Below are positions 1 through 7,251 of a stretch of 64,000 nucleotides of DNA, in pieces; position 1 is the stretch's first letter, and the number at the start of each line of letters is the position of its first letter. This DNA is from Polluticaenibacter yanchengensis (GTDB taxonomy: Bacteria > Bacteroidota > Bacteroidia > Chitinophagales > Chitinophagaceae). Under the pieces are notes generated by a model. It had not been told where the DNA came from, ran no database searches, and saw only the letters and a program-made list of their open reading frames with translations. The DNA lies in NCBI GenBank assembly GCA_027854065.1, contig JAQGEF010000007.1, positions 62,001 to 126,000 on the forward strand, given 5' to 3'. The position numbers and the translations under genes are program-made.

Positions 1-221
1 TGATCATCAGGTTTCTGTATTTCATTATACGGCTCCGCTGCTTCAAATATATCAAACTGGAAATATTCTGAAAACCTCTGCCTATTTTCCTTATTTATCC
101 TAACTGAATCAAAATATTGATAAAGCTGCCTTCTTGAAATTCCCAAATCTTCGGCTATTTCTTTCTTTGTTTTTCTTTGATTGTCAATAAATTGACGCAA
201 AATGTCACCATCTGTTACCAT
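1..221 (-). CDS. Phage repressor-like HTH protein, N-terminal part
   Basis: The first 73 residues of a leftward gene that runs off the left edge; the ATG lies at 221-219. Residues about 18-42 (KKEIAEDLGISRRQLYQYF) form a clear helix-turn-helix of the XRE/Cro type. The gene is divergent from a Cro-like and an antirepressor gene and faces an inverted-repeat operator. This is the usual position of the lysogenic repressor, so I infer that role. The C-terminal half is not visible, so the repressor class (self-cleaving or not) cannot be told. Confidence 0.7.
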   Translation of the reverse strand, partial: MVTDGDILRQFIDNQRKTKKEIAEDLGISRRQLYQYFDSVRINKENRQRFSEYFQFDIFEAAEPYNEIQKPDD

Positions 222-250
222 AATTTAAATGTTAATAATACGTTAATGTG

Positions 251-350
251 ATTATTAGTGTACTTTTTGTGTAAATATTAGTGTGTATATTTGTGTTATG
301 ATTTTACTGTGTGATTTAAGCGTGGCAAATATACACACTAATATTTACAC
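251..350. promoter_or_regulatory. Operator/promoter region of the lysogeny switch
   Basis: A perfect 24-bp inverted repeat has arms at 269-292 and 327-350. The arms contain the core TATTAGTGTG and are separated by 34 bp. A third half-site with TATTAGTGTAC lies at 253-263. The sites sit between a leftward repressor-like gene and the rightward Cro-like and antirepressor genes, as expected for cooperative operators that control divergent promoters. The repeat is directly visible; the operator role is inferred from position. Confidence 0.7.
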
Positions 351-393
351 TTAGGAAATCATAGCACCAATTATCTTGTTAAAACTTGTTAAA

Positions 394-621
394 ATGATAT
401 TAATCCTGAAAGACGAAATACGCACACGAGCAAGGAGAATTAATAAAGTTGTATTTGATATTGCAGAGGCAAATGATGTTTCTATTGAAACTGTCAAAAG
501 ATGGGTATATAGCAAAGATCCAGCAAAACAACGAAAGCTCGCCTTAAAGCATAACCAAGATATCATAAGAAAGCACTTAGATATCCCTGCCGATACAGAT
601 ATAACAATTTCAATAAACTAA
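394..621 (+). CDS. Cro-like small DNA-binding protein
   Basis: A 75-residue basic protein. An open frame extends back to a TTG at 376, but the ATG at 394 gives a more natural start. Residues about 20-40 (VVFDIAEANDVSIETVKRWV) read as a helix-turn-helix. It is the first rightward gene after the operator region and is followed 16 bp later by an antirepressor gene. A Cro-like or early regulator role is inferred from size, fold and place; no specific family was recognised. Confidence 0.6.
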   Translation: MILILKDEIRTRARRINKVVFDIAEANDVSIETVKRWVYSKDPAKQRKLALKHNQDIIRKHLDIPADTDITISIN

Positions 622-637
622 TTATAATAATGACACA

Positions 638-1378
638 ATGGAACTAATTAAAGTAACAGAAAAAAATGGCAAACAATTAGTATCTGCAAGAGAATTGTAT
701 GAATACTTTGAATTGGCAGAAAGGTTTAGTAGATGGTTTGAGAGAATGGTGGAATATGGACTAAATTTAAATACCGATTATACCCTGTACCAAAATGTAC
801 ACCCCAAAAACAATCAGCAATTCATTGACTATGCACTAACGTTAGATGCTGCCAAAGAAATATCAATGCTTCAACGCAGTGAGAAAGGAAAACAAGCACG
901 ACAATATTTCATTGAGTGTGAAAAGAGACTAAAGACCACATATCAATTACCACAGACTTATTCACAAGCCCTATTGTTGGCATCCCAACAAGCAGAGCAG
1001 ATTGAGAAACAAGAAGCACAATTAAGATTAAACGCGCCTAAAGTTCTATTTGCTGATGCCGTTTCTGCTTCAAAAACCAGCATTCTAATTGGCGAACTTG
1101 CAAAATTATTAAAGCAAAATAAAGTTGATTTTGGCCAAAACAGATTGTTTGATTGGCTTAGAAGAAATGGCTACCTAATCAGTCGTGAAGGAACAGATTA
1201 CAATATGCCGACTCAACGCAGCATGGAAATGGGTCTGTTTGAAATAAAGGAAACGAGCGTGATGCATTCGGATGGTCATGTAAGCGTTAGTAAGACCAGT
1301 AAAGTAACCGGTAAGGGTCAGCTTTACTTCATCAACAAGTTTTTGAATCCTACAGAACAGAAGCAAAAAATTTCATAA
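638..1378 (+). CDS. Phage antirepressor, AntA and KilAC domains
   Basis: A 246-residue protein with two recognisable parts. Residues about 8-100 match the AntA/AntB antirepressor domain (SARELYEYFELAERFSRWF near the start, then a stretch leading to ARQYFIECEKRL). Residues about 130-238 match the KilAC DNA-binding domain (NAPKVLFADAV at its start, then FGQNRLFDWLRRNGYL and SMEMGLFEIKE). Such proteins counter the phage repressor or bind DNA during induction. It follows the Cro-like gene in the early rightward transcript. Confidence 0.9.
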   Translation: MELIKVTEKNGKQLVSARELYEYFELAERFSRWFERMVEYGLNLNTDYTLYQNVHPKNNQQFIDYALTLDAAKEISMLQRSEKGKQARQYFIECEKRLKTTYQLPQTYSQALLLASQQAEQIEKQEAQLRLNAPKVLFADAVSASKTSILIGELAKLLKQNKVDFGQNRLFDWLRRNGYLISREGTDYNMPTQRSMEMGLFEIKETSVMHSDGHVSVSKTSKVTGKGQLYFINKFLNPTEQKQKIS

Positions 1379-1394
1379 TTCTAAAACCAGTACC

Positions 1395-1601
1395 ATGCAC
1401 GTAAGAGATCCACGAAAGGGTTATGTTCCGGACTGGCGCAATGAAAAAGACATCATGGCGTGGCTCGGAATAACAAAAAGCACAATGGTGATTTGGAGCA
1501 AGGAACACAACCTTGAAAAATCACATATCGGTAGCAAGACATACTACGACAAGAACCAGCTACTAGACATCATGACAACAAACAGCACGTATGGGGGCTA
1601 A
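1395..1601 (+). CDS. Small HTH protein, excisionase-like
   Basis: A 68-residue protein with a winged-helix signature of the MerR/excisionase type: DIMAWLGITKSTMVIWSKEHNLEKSHIGSKTYYDKNQL. In Bacteroidota such domain-17-like HTH proteins act as excisionase or regulatory factors. It is co-directional with the antirepressor (16-bp gap) and near the lysogeny switch, which fits excision or regulation. The exact role is unproven. Confidence 0.6.
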   Translation: MHVRDPRKGYVPDWRNEKDIMAWLGITKSTMVIWSKEHNLEKSHIGSKTYYDKNQLLDIMTTNSTYGG

Positions 1602-1626
1602 ATCACAATTCATTCCTTAACTCTAA

Positions 1627-1693
1627 TCCGGTTTAACAAGTAGTTAAGTGTAACCTGGCAGCGTTACATGATGGGTTCGCGCTCATCACCGGA
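1627..1693 (+). ncRNA. Possible tRNA-like fold 1
   Basis: A weak cloverleaf can be drawn. A 6-bp acceptor stem pairs TCCGGT (1627-1632) with ACCGGA (1688-1693). A D-arm-like hairpin pairs TTAAC with GTTAA. A perfect 5-bp stem pairs GTAAC (1650-1654) with GTTAC (1663-1667) around an 8-nt loop containing GGC. A T-arm-like hairpin holds GGTTCG. The acceptor is one pair short and two loops are one base too long, so this is a degenerate tRNA or a mimic at best. It gains credit from two clearer tRNA-like folds just downstream. Confidence 0.25.
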
Positions 1694-1708
1694 GCAAAAT
1701 CATATCTT

Positions 1709-1792
1709 ATGAAATACATATTATTCACTTTGATATTCATCGTTATTGCGATTGCGAGTTTCATCGCTCCGATCGAAGAAGATATTCCTTAA
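1709..1792 (+). CDS. Small membrane peptide (27 aa)
   Basis: An ATG-started 27-codon frame encodes one hydrophobic segment (residues 2-20, ILFTLIFIVIAIASFIAP) followed by an acidic tail EEDIP. It sits between tRNA-like folds 1 and 2. The single membrane segment and clean stop make it a plausible expressed phage micro-protein; no function can be given. Confidence 0.4.
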   Translation: MKYILFTLIFIVIAIASFIAPIEEDIP

Positions 1793-1829
1793 TTCTAAAT
1801 AGCCGAAAGCATCGTGTTATAAGATGGTC

Positions 1830-1923
1830 GGATATGTGGCGAAAATGGGAGACGCTCGCTTAAAGGTGCGGATAGTCAACGAAAAGTAAAGCTATCGTGA
1901 AGGTTCGAATCCTTCCATATCCA
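1830..1923 (+). tRNA. tRNA-like gene 2, class II architecture
   Basis: A 94-nt fold. The acceptor is a perfect 7-bp stem, GGATATG (1830-1836) with CATATCC (1916-1922). The T-arm is perfect, GAAGG-TTCGAAT-CCTTC (1899-1915), and abuts the acceptor. The D-arm GCG/CGC (1839-1841, 1853-1855) contains TGGGAGA. A 5-bp variable-arm stem pairs GATAG (1871-1875) with CTATC (1892-1896), as in Leu/Ser tRNAs. The anticodon arm is abnormal: only 3 bp (CGC/GCG) close an 8-nt loop TTAAAGGT. No 5-bp stem with a 7-nt loop can be drawn, so the anticodon cannot be assigned. CCA is not encoded. Confidence 0.55.
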
Positions 1924-1948
1924 CTACTAACTATTAAAACGTTATAGT

Positions 1949-1969
1949 GCCGGAGAATAGCGGCTTTTT
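1949..1969 (+). terminator. Short rho-independent terminator
   Basis: GCCG (1949-1952) pairs with CGGC (1961-1964) around an 8-nt loop and is followed by five T residues. It lies between tRNA-like folds 2 and 3 and may end the first transcript. The stem is short, so termination may be partial. Confidence 0.4.
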
Positions 1970-1973
1970 AAAC

Positions 1974-2181
1974 GAGCGAATGGCGGAATTGGTAGTAAGG
2001 TCGAAAGGCATCTAAAACACATGGTAGACGCACCTTTACGTTGGTAGAATAAGCTAAAAGAAGATAGGGATTGCCCTTACATTTTATTGGGAGGCATTCG
2101 GTAGTTCTAATAAAAAAGAGGTTCAATGGAAGTAAACGTAACATCAAACTTATTCGTGCCGGTTCGAATCCGGCTTCGCTT
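1974..2181 (+). tRNA. tRNA-like gene 3 with enlarged D-loop and variable arm
   Basis: A 208-nt fold. The 7-bp acceptor pairs GAGCGAA (1974-1980) with TTCGCTT (2175-2181), with one G-U pair. The T-arm GCCGG-TTCGAAT-CCGGC (2158-2174) is perfect. The D-arm starts as tRNA-Leu (TGGCGGAATTGGTAG), but GGTAG is repeated at 1991-1995 and 2023-2027 with a 27-nt insertion between the copies, before ACGC closes the arm. The variable arm is a 7-bp stem GAATAAG (2047-2053) with CTTATTC (2149-2155) around 95 nt. The anticodon arm is again 3 bp (ACC/GGT) around 8 nt. Either a tRNA-Leu relic with two insertions or a tRNA mimic. Confidence 0.4.
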
Positions 2182-2201
2182 ACAAATAAAAAACTTAAAT
2201 A

Positions 2202-2594
2202 ATGGAATCAAAGATAAAAATTCTATCTACCCAAATTGCTAAGGCAATTTCTGAGCGATCAATATTTGAAATTAACAACATTGCTGTACTTATAGAAGTT
2301 AGTATAAAGGAGGAAATGGAAGAATTGGTATCTGAATATGCCTCAATCGAAGAAAGGAGATATTTAAAACTATTAACAGAACAGAGCAAAAATAAACCAG
2401 GCTCACGTGAATACGTAAAATTAGGATACGAACTTTCATTAGCTAAGGCTAAAAAAGCTGCTGCTAATAGGGCTGTCAATAATATTAAAAGAACAGAAAG
2501 TCATGAAAGATTAAGAAACTGGGTGATTCAAAAATATGGCATTGAAGATTATAGGGAATATTTAAATGACATAAACCAAACTAACCAACCATGA
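2202..2594 (+). CDS. Unknown early protein
   Basis: 130 residues, predicted mostly alpha-helical, with alternating acidic and basic stretches (SIKEEMEELVSEYASIEERRYLKLL; AKAKKAAANRAVNNIKR). No family was recognised. It starts 20 bp after the third tRNA-like fold and its stop overlaps the next start by 4 bp, so it heads the early operon that continues to 16101. Confidence 0.65.
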   Translation: MESKIKILSTQIAKAISERSIFEINNIAVLIEVSIKEEMEELVSEYASIEERRYLKLLTEQSKNKPGSREYVKLGYELSLAKAKKAAANRAVNNIKRTESHERLRNWVIQKYGIEDYREYLNDINQTNQP

Positions 2595-2734
2595 CATTCA
2601 ATCAAATGTGCCTAAACAATCGCGTGATTGTGCTTAACGAGGAATTAGCCAAGCCGATAGAAAAGCAAAACGAAGGCCGAATTATCTGGCTAAAAGGTGA
2701 AATCAGAAAACTAAAACGCCTATGCAGGCAATAA
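2591..2734 (+). CDS. Small basic unknown protein (47 aa)
   Basis: An ATG at 2591 overlaps the stop of the previous gene (ATGA). The 47-residue product is basic toward its end (WLKGEIRKLKRLCRQ). Overlapping start and stop on both sides suggest translational coupling. Function unknown. Confidence 0.5.
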   Translation: MTFNQMCLNNRVIVLNEELAKPIEKQNEGRIIWLKGEIRKLKRLCRQ

Positions 2735-2910
2735 TTATTATTTCGACAATTGCCATTCCGTTAGTCGGTTTATGGGCGGTTTCTAGGGCATTATCGGTAC
2801 TGATATTAATCATTTCAATAATTATAAAAGTAATAAAATGGACTTCAAATTCACAACAAAAGGCAACGGCATTTGCATTATTGACTATACAGGCAATAGC
2901 AGAAAAGTAA
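2722..2910 (+). CDS. Possible small membrane protein (62 aa)
   Basis: The start overlaps the end of the preceding small gene by 13 bp. Residues 2-20 and 25-40 are strongly hydrophobic and could form two membrane segments. The last 24 codons overlap the start of the leucine-rich-repeat gene at 2838, so one of the two starts may be misjudged. Small membrane proteins are common in phage early operons; no specific role is seen. Confidence 0.4.
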   Translation: MQAIIIISTIAIPLVGLWAVSRALSVLILIISIIIKVIKWTSNSQQKATAFALLTIQAIAEK

Positions 2911-4067
2911 CAATTCCGGCAACAATTAATGGGCTATCTGTTACAACTATCGGCGACTATGCGTTTTCTGGCAACCAGCTTACATCTTTAGAACTTCCGG
3001 CTTCGGTTACAACTATCGGCGACTATGCGTTTTCTGGCAACCAGCTTACATCTTTAGAACTTCCGGCTTCTGTTACAACTATCGGCAACTATGCGTTTCG
3101 TGGCAACCAGCTTACATCTTTAGAACTTCCGGCTTCGGTTACAACTATCGGCGACTGGGCGTTTCGTGGCAACCAGCTTACATCTTTAGAACTTCCGGCT
3201 TCTGTTACCCACATCGGCGACGGGGCGTTTTCTGGCAACCAGCTTACATCTTTAGAACTTCCGGCTTCTGTTACCCACATCGGCGACGGGGCGTTTTCTG
3301 GCAACCAGCTTACATCTTTAGAACTTCCGGCTTCTGTTACAACTATCGGCAACTGGGCGTTTTTTAGCAACCAGCTTACATCTTTAGAACTTCCGGCTTC
3401 GGTTACAACTATCGGCGACTATGCGTTTTCTGGCAACCAGCTTACATCTTTAGAACTTCCGGCTTCTGTTACAACTATCGGCAACTATGCGTTTCGTGGC
3501 AACCAGCTTACATCTTTAGAACTTCCGGCTTCGGTTACAACTATCGGCGACTGGGCGTTTCGTGGCAACCAGCTTACATCTTTAGAACTTCCAGCTTCGG
3601 TTACAACTATCGGCGACTGGGCGTTTCGTGGCAACGTAGAAATAAGACAAGCCAACCATAAAATAAGTATGATTGATGGCGTTGCAACGATCATCAGGAA
3701 AAAGAAAAGCCGGGACGGCTTTAATATCTGGCAAGGCAAATTCTATAACACAAATAAGGAGTGCTTTGTGGCGCAAAAAGGCGACTTCTATGCGCATGGA
3801 GAAACCTTAAAAGAGGCCATTGAGGATGTGAACTTTAAATATTTGCAAGAAAATGCCAATGTGGATGAAGTCGTTGCTGAAATAAAAACTACCAAAAAAA
3901 TTACTGTATCACAGTTCAGGGTATTGACCGGAGCGTGTAAAGCTGGGTGCAAAAATTTCCTTTCTGAAAAAGGGCTGATTGATATTGTTGAAATGCCTTT
4001 GGATAAGGCAATGGGATTGTTAAAAGGGGCATATGGGTGGAATAGAATTAGTGAACTTTTAAACTAA
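2838..4067 (+). CDS. BspA-type leucine-rich-repeat protein
   Basis: A 409-residue protein. Residues 1-47 are a degenerate cap; residues 48-267 are ten almost identical 22-residue repeats (LTSLELPASVTTIGDYAFSG then NQ), the LRR_5/BspA type. These form a curved solenoid used for protein binding. Residues about 268-409 are a separate non-repeat region (FYAHGETLKEAIEDVNFKYL; ITVSQFRVLTGACKAGCKNF) that looks helical and has no signal peptide or anchor. The protein is probably cytoplasmic and lies in the early operon, unlike secreted BspA adhesins. A binding role, perhaps to a host protein, is inference. Variation falls at repeat positions 12, 15, 16 and 19-20. Confidence 0.85.
   Translation: MDFKFTTKGNGICIIDYTGNSRKVTIPATINGLSVTTIGDYAFSGNQLTSLELPASVTTIGDYAFSGNQLTSLELPASVTTIGNYAFRGNQLTSLELPASVTTIGDWAFRGNQLTSLELPASVTHIGDGAFSGNQLTSLELPASVTHIGDGAFSGNQLTSLELPASVTTIGNWAFFSNQLTSLELPASVTTIGDYAFSGNQLTSLELPASVTTIGNYAFRGNQLTSLELPASVTTIGDWAFRGNQLTSLELPASVTTIGDWAFRGNVEIRQANHKISMIDGVATIIRKKKSRDGFNIWQGKFYNTNKECFVAQKGDFYAHGETLKEAIEDVNFKYLQENANVDEVVAEIKTTKKITVSQFRVLTGACKAGCKNFLSEKGLIDIVEMPLDKAMGLLKGAYGWNRISELLN
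2979..3638 (+). repeat. Ten tandem 66-bp repeats in the LRR gene
   Basis: Ten in-frame 66-bp units begin at 2979, 3045, 3111, 3177, 3243, 3309, 3375, 3441, 3507 and 3573. Units 1-3 and 7-9 share the same non-synonymous and synonymous variants (TCG/TCT in the Ser codon, GAC/AAC, TAT/TGG, TCT/CGT), so a 198-bp block was duplicated as a whole. Units 4 and 5 are identical. The pattern indicates recent expansion by recombination or slippage. Confidence 0.95.
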
Positions 4068-4071
4068 TTAT

Positions 4072-4302
4072 ATGACAAACACTATTACAGTCATTAAAGA
4101 GTTCAGCAAGCAGCTTCAGGATTTGGGTGTTGACTATATTATCTGCGCTGTGGAGTTGACAGATGGCAATACACAGCGGACGATTACAAGCGTTTCTGCT
4201 GATAAAAATACAGTCCAAAATCTCCGTCACGAAACGGTCGATTCTATCGAAGAAATGCGCATTAAAAAAACACTTTTCGACGTGTGCGAAAAGGATTATT
4301 AA
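4072..4302 (+). CDS. Unknown early protein (76 aa)
   Basis: A 76-residue protein of mixed alpha/beta character starting 4 bp after the LRR gene. No motif or family was recognised. Tight spacing places it in the same operon, just ahead of the recombination genes. Confidence 0.6.
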   Translation: MTNTITVIKEFSKQLQDLGVDYIICAVELTDGNTQRTITSVSADKNTVQNLRHETVDSIEEMRIKKTLFDVCEKDY

Positions 4303-4327
4303 CCAAAATTAAACACTTAAAATAAAG

Positions 4328-5389
4328 ATGGGAATTTTAGACATTAAGCCAGCCAAAAGAGGTGGCAGCAAGGCCATTATTGCAATAGCAGGGGTTTCAG
4401 GATCTGGTAAGACTTTCACGGCTCTTAAAATAGCTAGAGGCATGGTAAGCCATCCATCCAAAATAGGCTTCTTAGACACAGAAAATAAGCGTGGATCGCT
4501 TTATGCAGACATATTAGATGCGCCATTTTTAATAGGCGACCTCTATCCCCCCTTTTCTCCGAGTAGATACGGCCAGGCAATTAAAGAGTTCCAGGACGCC
4601 GGTGTTGAAGTGCTTGTTATAGACAGCGGATCGCACGAATGGGAAGGCGAAGGGGGTTGTGAAGACATTGCCAACTTGCCACTACAACAGGGTAAAAAAA
4701 TGGCCAATTGGGTTGGAGCAAAAAGAGAGCATAAATCATTTATGAATACTCTATTACAATGTAATATGAACATAATAGTCTGCCTAAGAGCTAGAGAAAA
4801 AACAGACTTTAAAGACCCCAATAAGCCGGTTTCATTAGGTGTTCAACCAATTTGCGAAAAGAACTTCATGTTCGAAATGACAGCATCGTTATTGATGGAA
4901 AACGAGGGTAAAAGACAAACGTTTTTAAAACTGCCTTTTTATTTACATGAAGCATTTGGAAGTGGCAATGAATACCTAGGTGAAAAAACGGGACAAATGG
5001 TTATTCAGTGGCTAAATACTGGCGAGCAGGAAGACCCGGAGTTAAAGCGCATTAAGTCCGAAATGACGATGGCCGCAGAAAGCGGATTGACGGAGGTTGT
5101 GCGCATTTGGAACACTTTGACAGCAAAGCAAAAGAGGTTTTTAGAATCGCATAAAAACATTTGTAAAGAATCTGCAGAAGAGTACGAAAGGCTTAGAAAC
5201 GAAGCCGGATATGGAACAGATAGCATTGACAAAACCTCGGCAAATTCAGAAACAGACCGGATAGCAAATTTTATAAACAACGCTAAAACTCTAGAGCAAT
5301 TGGCGGAGGCTAAGGATATGTTGAGCAATGAATTTTTAAAGCATTTATACACTAAACGATTGGAGGAATTTACAAATGGGAAAGTTTGA
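4328..5389 (+). CDS. Sak4/AAA_24-type recombination ATPase
   Basis: A 353-residue ATPase with Walker A GVSGSGKT at residues about 22-29, a FLDTENKRGSLY segment typical of the AAA_24 phage nucleotide-binding family, and a Walker B-like strand EVLVIDSGSHEWEGEGG. This family includes Sak4, a RecA-core single-strand annealing protein. The C-terminal 120 residues are helical. The next gene, overlapping by 14 bp, is a PD-(D/E)XK nuclease, and an SSB lies in the same operon. I infer a recombination role with these partners. Confidence 0.8.
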   Translation: MGILDIKPAKRGGSKAIIAIAGVSGSGKTFTALKIARGMVSHPSKIGFLDTENKRGSLYADILDAPFLIGDLYPPFSPSRYGQAIKEFQDAGVEVLVIDSGSHEWEGEGGCEDIANLPLQQGKKMANWVGAKREHKSFMNTLLQCNMNIIVCLRAREKTDFKDPNKPVSLGVQPICEKNFMFEMTASLLMENEGKRQTFLKLPFYLHEAFGSGNEYLGEKTGQMVIQWLNTGEQEDPELKRIKSEMTMAAESGLTEVVRIWNTLTAKQKRFLESHKNICKESAEEYERLRNEAGYGTDSIDKTSANSETDRIANFINNAKTLEQLAEAKDMLSNEFLKHLYTKRLEEFTNGKV

Positions 5390-6110
5390 TAATTATGAGT
5401 TTAGATGCTCTGCATTAGGCAAGATTGTAAGCAAGTCGGGCAAGTTGACTGATGGGGTTAAAACATACTTAGAAGATCTTTTTATTGGCGAAACATATAG
5501 CACTAAAAAGGACGCTTACGGCAAGGCTTTAGACAAGGGTCGATTTTGTGAAGAAGAGGGCATAACGATGCTTTCAAATACGCTTTTAAAAGGGCAGCTA
5601 GTTCTTAAAAATAAAGAGAGAAAACGCAATGGATTTATACACGGCGAGTGCGACGTGGTTAAAAATGGCACCGTGTACGATATTAAAAATGCTCTCGATT
5701 TATTTTCGTTTGGGAAGGCTGAGTTAACATGGGAATACGAATGGCAGCTTGTCGGATATTATTGGCTTTGGGAGTGCAAAAAAGCAATTCTTTTCTATTG
5801 CCTGAACAATATGCCAATGCCAATGTTGGAAGAAGAAAAGCGGATGTTATTCTATAAAGACAAGTGGAAGTATTTAAGTTTTGAAGATGAGCAATATTTA
5901 AAAGATTGTGAAGCGTTGGAAGCATTACACAATTACGACAAAATGCCTATTTACGAGAAATTTAAACATTGGGAAGTAAATGTGACGGGGGAAAAGTTAG
6001 AGACATTAAAAGACGCAATCATCCAAGCACGTAAGTTCTTAAATGAGCTACAAGGCCGGCACGAAATATTTATTAAAACAAATAGGCATATAGTTGAATC
6101 CGCCAGCTAA
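5376..6110 (+). CDS. PD-(D/E)XK exonuclease, YqaJ/lambda-exo-like
   Basis: 244 residues. The nuclease core is visible: GKALDKGRFCEEEGITML (the motif with a conserved Glu), HGECDVVKNGTVYDIKN (the D...(D/E)XK strand pair, DVV and DIK) and WQLVGYYWLWECKKA (the Q-L-x-x-Y helix). YqaJ/lambda-type enzymes resect double-stranded ends for strand annealing. The start overlaps the Sak4-like gene by 14 bp, as is usual for exonuclease/annealase pairs. Confidence 0.75.
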   Translation: MGKFDNYEFRCSALGKIVSKSGKLTDGVKTYLEDLFIGETYSTKKDAYGKALDKGRFCEEEGITMLSNTLLKGQLVLKNKERKRNGFIHGECDVVKNGTVYDIKNALDLFSFGKAELTWEYEWQLVGYYWLWECKKAILFYCLNNMPMPMLEEEKRMLFYKDKWKYLSFEDEQYLKDCEALEALHNYDKMPIYEKFKHWEVNVTGEKLETLKDAIIQARKFLNELQGRHEIFIKTNRHIVESAS

Positions 6111-6123
6111 AAAAATATAATAC

Positions 6124-7251
6124 ATGAAAAATTTAGAGATTACAGTAAACCATGAGCAGTATGGTATTGAAGAAACCAAAGCTGTAGAATTAGTTGGCAA
6201 ATTGCCGCAGATTAAATCAGAGCGAAGTCTTTTAGAAGATTCTTATAATGACATATTGAAAATGGATATTGATGATCCAAGTACTTCAAAGGCTGCCAGA
6301 GAACTAAGGTTAAAGATAAAAGACAATCGGACAAAAGGGATTGAAGTTTGGCATAAAAACGCAAAAGATTTCTTTTTGAAAGGTGGCCAATTTGTTGATG
6401 CTATCAAGAAAGTTGAGGTGTCTATTAATCAAAGAATGGAAGAGAATCTGGAGCAGATTGAAAAGCATTTTGAAATTAAAGAGGCTGCCAGGAAAAAAGA
6501 AATTAGCGACCTGCGAATTTCTAAACTACATGAGTATTCCGAATTTGTCCCGATGGGATTAAATTTTGGAGAGATGTCAGAAGATGAGTTTAGCAAAATA
6601 TTTAATGGTGCAAAACTGCAATATGAAGCAAAAATAGAAAGAGAAAGAAAAGAAGAACAAGAACGTGAAAGAATAAAGGCTATTGAGTCATTACGATGGA
6701 AGCGTTCTGATGATTTGCGACCATACTATGACTACTTCGCTGGCACTCTAAGTGATGATGTGAAACTAGGCGAAATATCTGAAGACGAGTATCAGGCAAT
6801 TAAGTCTGCTTTGCAAGTCAAAAAAGAAGCTCATGCAAAAGAGCAAGAACGTATAAAGGCAGAAAATGACAGATTAGCAAAGGAGAAGGCAGAAATGGAA
6901 GCCAAGGCAAAGAAAGAAAAGGAAGAAAGCGACCGCAAATTGGCAGAATTAAAGGCGAAGCAAGATGAGGAACTTAGAGTTGAAAGAGAAAAGAACGCAA
7001 AGATTGAAGCCGATTTAAAAGCAAAAAAAGAAGCAGAAATTAAAGCTGAAAATGAACGCAAAGCATTGGAAGAAAAAGCCAATAAAGAAGCAGCAGAATT
7101 AGCTAAGAAGCCCTTAAAAGAGCAAATGAAAAAGTGGGTTTCAGAATTTGAACTTCCATTAACAAATGTATCTCACGAAAAGGTTAACGATATCATCAAA
7201 AAATTTGAATCATTTAAGAATTGGGCAGAAAAAGAGATTGAATCAATTTAA
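6124..7251 (+). CDS. Long coiled-coil protein in recombination operon
   Basis: 375 residues, highly charged. Residues about 110-150 and especially 225-335 form long coiled coils rich in K, E and A. The N-terminal 110 residues (ERSLLEDSYNDILKMD; VEVSINQRMEENLEQIEKHF) resemble DUF1351-type phage proteins found beside recombinase genes; this family call is tentative. Neighbours are the exonuclease upstream and a 58-residue gene whose start overlaps the stop (TAATG). A scaffold or mediator role in recombination is inferred from place only. Confidence 0.65.
   Translation: MKNLEITVNHEQYGIEETKAVELVGKLPQIKSERSLLEDSYNDILKMDIDDPSTSKAARELRLKIKDNRTKGIEVWHKNAKDFFLKGGQFVDAIKKVEVSINQRMEENLEQIEKHFEIKEAARKKEISDLRISKLHEYSEFVPMGLNFGEMSEDEFSKIFNGAKLQYEAKIERERKEEQERERIKAIESLRWKRSDDLRPYYDYFAGTLSDDVKLGEISEDEYQAIKSALQVKKEAHAKEQERIKAENDRLAKEKAEMEAKAKKEKEESDRKLAELKAKQDEELRVEREKNAKIEADLKAKKEAEIKAENERKALEEKANKEAAELAKKPLKEQMKKWVSEFELPLTNVSHEKVNDIIKKFESFKNWAEKEIESI

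Noticed and set aside
1830..2181. The tRNA-like folds as suppressor tRNAs for a recoded TAA stop
   Set aside because: Both 8-nt loops contain TTA, but phage genes end normally at TAA, so there is no sign of stop-codon recoding. The anticodon stems are also too short to set a reading frame for the loop.
2979..3638. A CRISPR array
   Set aside because: The repeats are contiguous 66-bp units without spacers, in frame, and code for a leucine-rich solenoid.
3089..3739. Minus-strand ORFs across the LRR repeats
   Set aside because: They mirror the repeats (EAGSSKDVSWLP units) and have no start context. They are antisense shadows of the LRR gene.
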